From the NCBI GenBank assembly GCA_965202875.1, contig OZ241870.1, positions 310,001-374,000 of the forward strand: DNA of 64,000 bases, read 5' to 3'. Shown here one piece after another: positions 63,991 through 64,000 of this stretch. Positions within the stretch are counted from its first letter, which is position 1. The number at the start of each line of letters is the position of its first letter. The stretch comes from HK1 sp965202875 (GTDB lineage: Bacteria; Pseudomonadota; Gammaproteobacteria; HK1). The translations under genes and the position numbers were made by a program. Under the pieces are notes generated by a model. That model did no database searches, was not told the DNA's origin, and saw only the letters and a program-made list of their open reading frames with translations.

Positions 63991-64000
63991 TCCCCGGCTT

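Larger units (their letters stand above)
63191..64000 (-). mobile_element. Group II intron copy with ~700-bp internal deletion, cut by window end
   Basis: Domain V is present. At 63318 the sequence jumps from the equivalent of 9136 to 9841, removing RT active-site motifs including YADD and the X domain. The 5' end lies beyond 64000. It could move only with the enzyme of another copy. Confidence 0.85.

Overview
The window is about 67% GC with dense, mostly intact housekeeping genes typical of a gammaproteobacterium: rplM-rpsI, rpmH-rnpA-yidC-mnmE, an rhodanese(yibN-like)-gpsA pair, an LpxL-type acyltransferase, Trm112 and etfBA. The taxonomic call is an inference from gene order and lipid A biosynthesis; no rRNA is present. 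The metabolism looks like heterotrophy on amino acids and organic osmolytes: a fused indolepyruvate ferredoxin oxidoreductase, a sugar-type and a peptide-type ABC importer, a molybdenum hydroxylase, a creatinase/DoeA-like M24 protein, a GMC oxidoreductase, F420-type LLM and FMN/FAD oxidoreductases, and remnants of trimethylamine methyltransferase, 3-hydroxyisobutyrate dehydrogenase and D-amino-acid dehydrogenase. The many recent frameshifts, truncations and partial duplications suggest a genome in active decay or rearrangement, as in some host-associated bacteria (inference).

Layout. 0-5.4 kb: IOR gene, rplM-rpsI, tRNA-Gln(CTG). 5.4-15 kb: an accessory/defence island directly after the tRNA. 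It holds an orphan Phd antitoxin with a beheaded toxin, a HigA antitoxin fused to an ATPase tail, a broken HerA/DptH-like ATPase, a Uma2 nuclease, a group II intron, an Mrr restriction endonuclease, a two-gene AAA-ATPase + TOPRIM-like pair, an IS3 remnant and a VapB stub fused to a second copy of the DptH-like tail. 15.3-18 kb: frameshifted nitroreductase, a histone-like HTH protein, Trm112, and a yidD displaced from its usual operon. 18.4-22 kb: molybdenum hydroxylase FAD and Mo subunits without the 2Fe-2S subunit. 22.2-28.6 kb: rhodanese, gpsA and a four-gene carbohydrate ABC importer. 28.7-30 kb: intron 5' fragment, small coiled-coil protein, VapC remnant. 30.6-39.2 kb: peptide ABC importer with scars of a collapsed tandem duplication, then a ccdA-thioredoxin operon whose thioredoxin has an in-frame TGA exactly at the first active-site cysteine (candidate selenoprotein). 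39.2-46.6 kb: M24 protein, etfBA, rpmH-rnpA-yidC-mnmE. 46.7-55 kb: acyltransferase, double GFA protein, two near-identical copies of a 1.8-kb FMN/FAD oxidoreductase segment separated by a toxin-antitoxin pair, LLM oxidoreductase. 55-61 kb: Uma2, class III nucleotide cyclase, GMC oxidoreductase, beta carbonic anhydrase. 61.7-64 kb: decayed IS4-type transposase abutting an internally deleted second copy of the group II intron.

Most notable are the candidate selenocysteine thioredoxin at 38.3-38.7 kb, the island in which pieces of defence ATPases are spliced into toxin-antitoxin genes, and the group II intron family whose copies abut the same GTCAGTTGCA motif and share a structured flank of about 250 bp.
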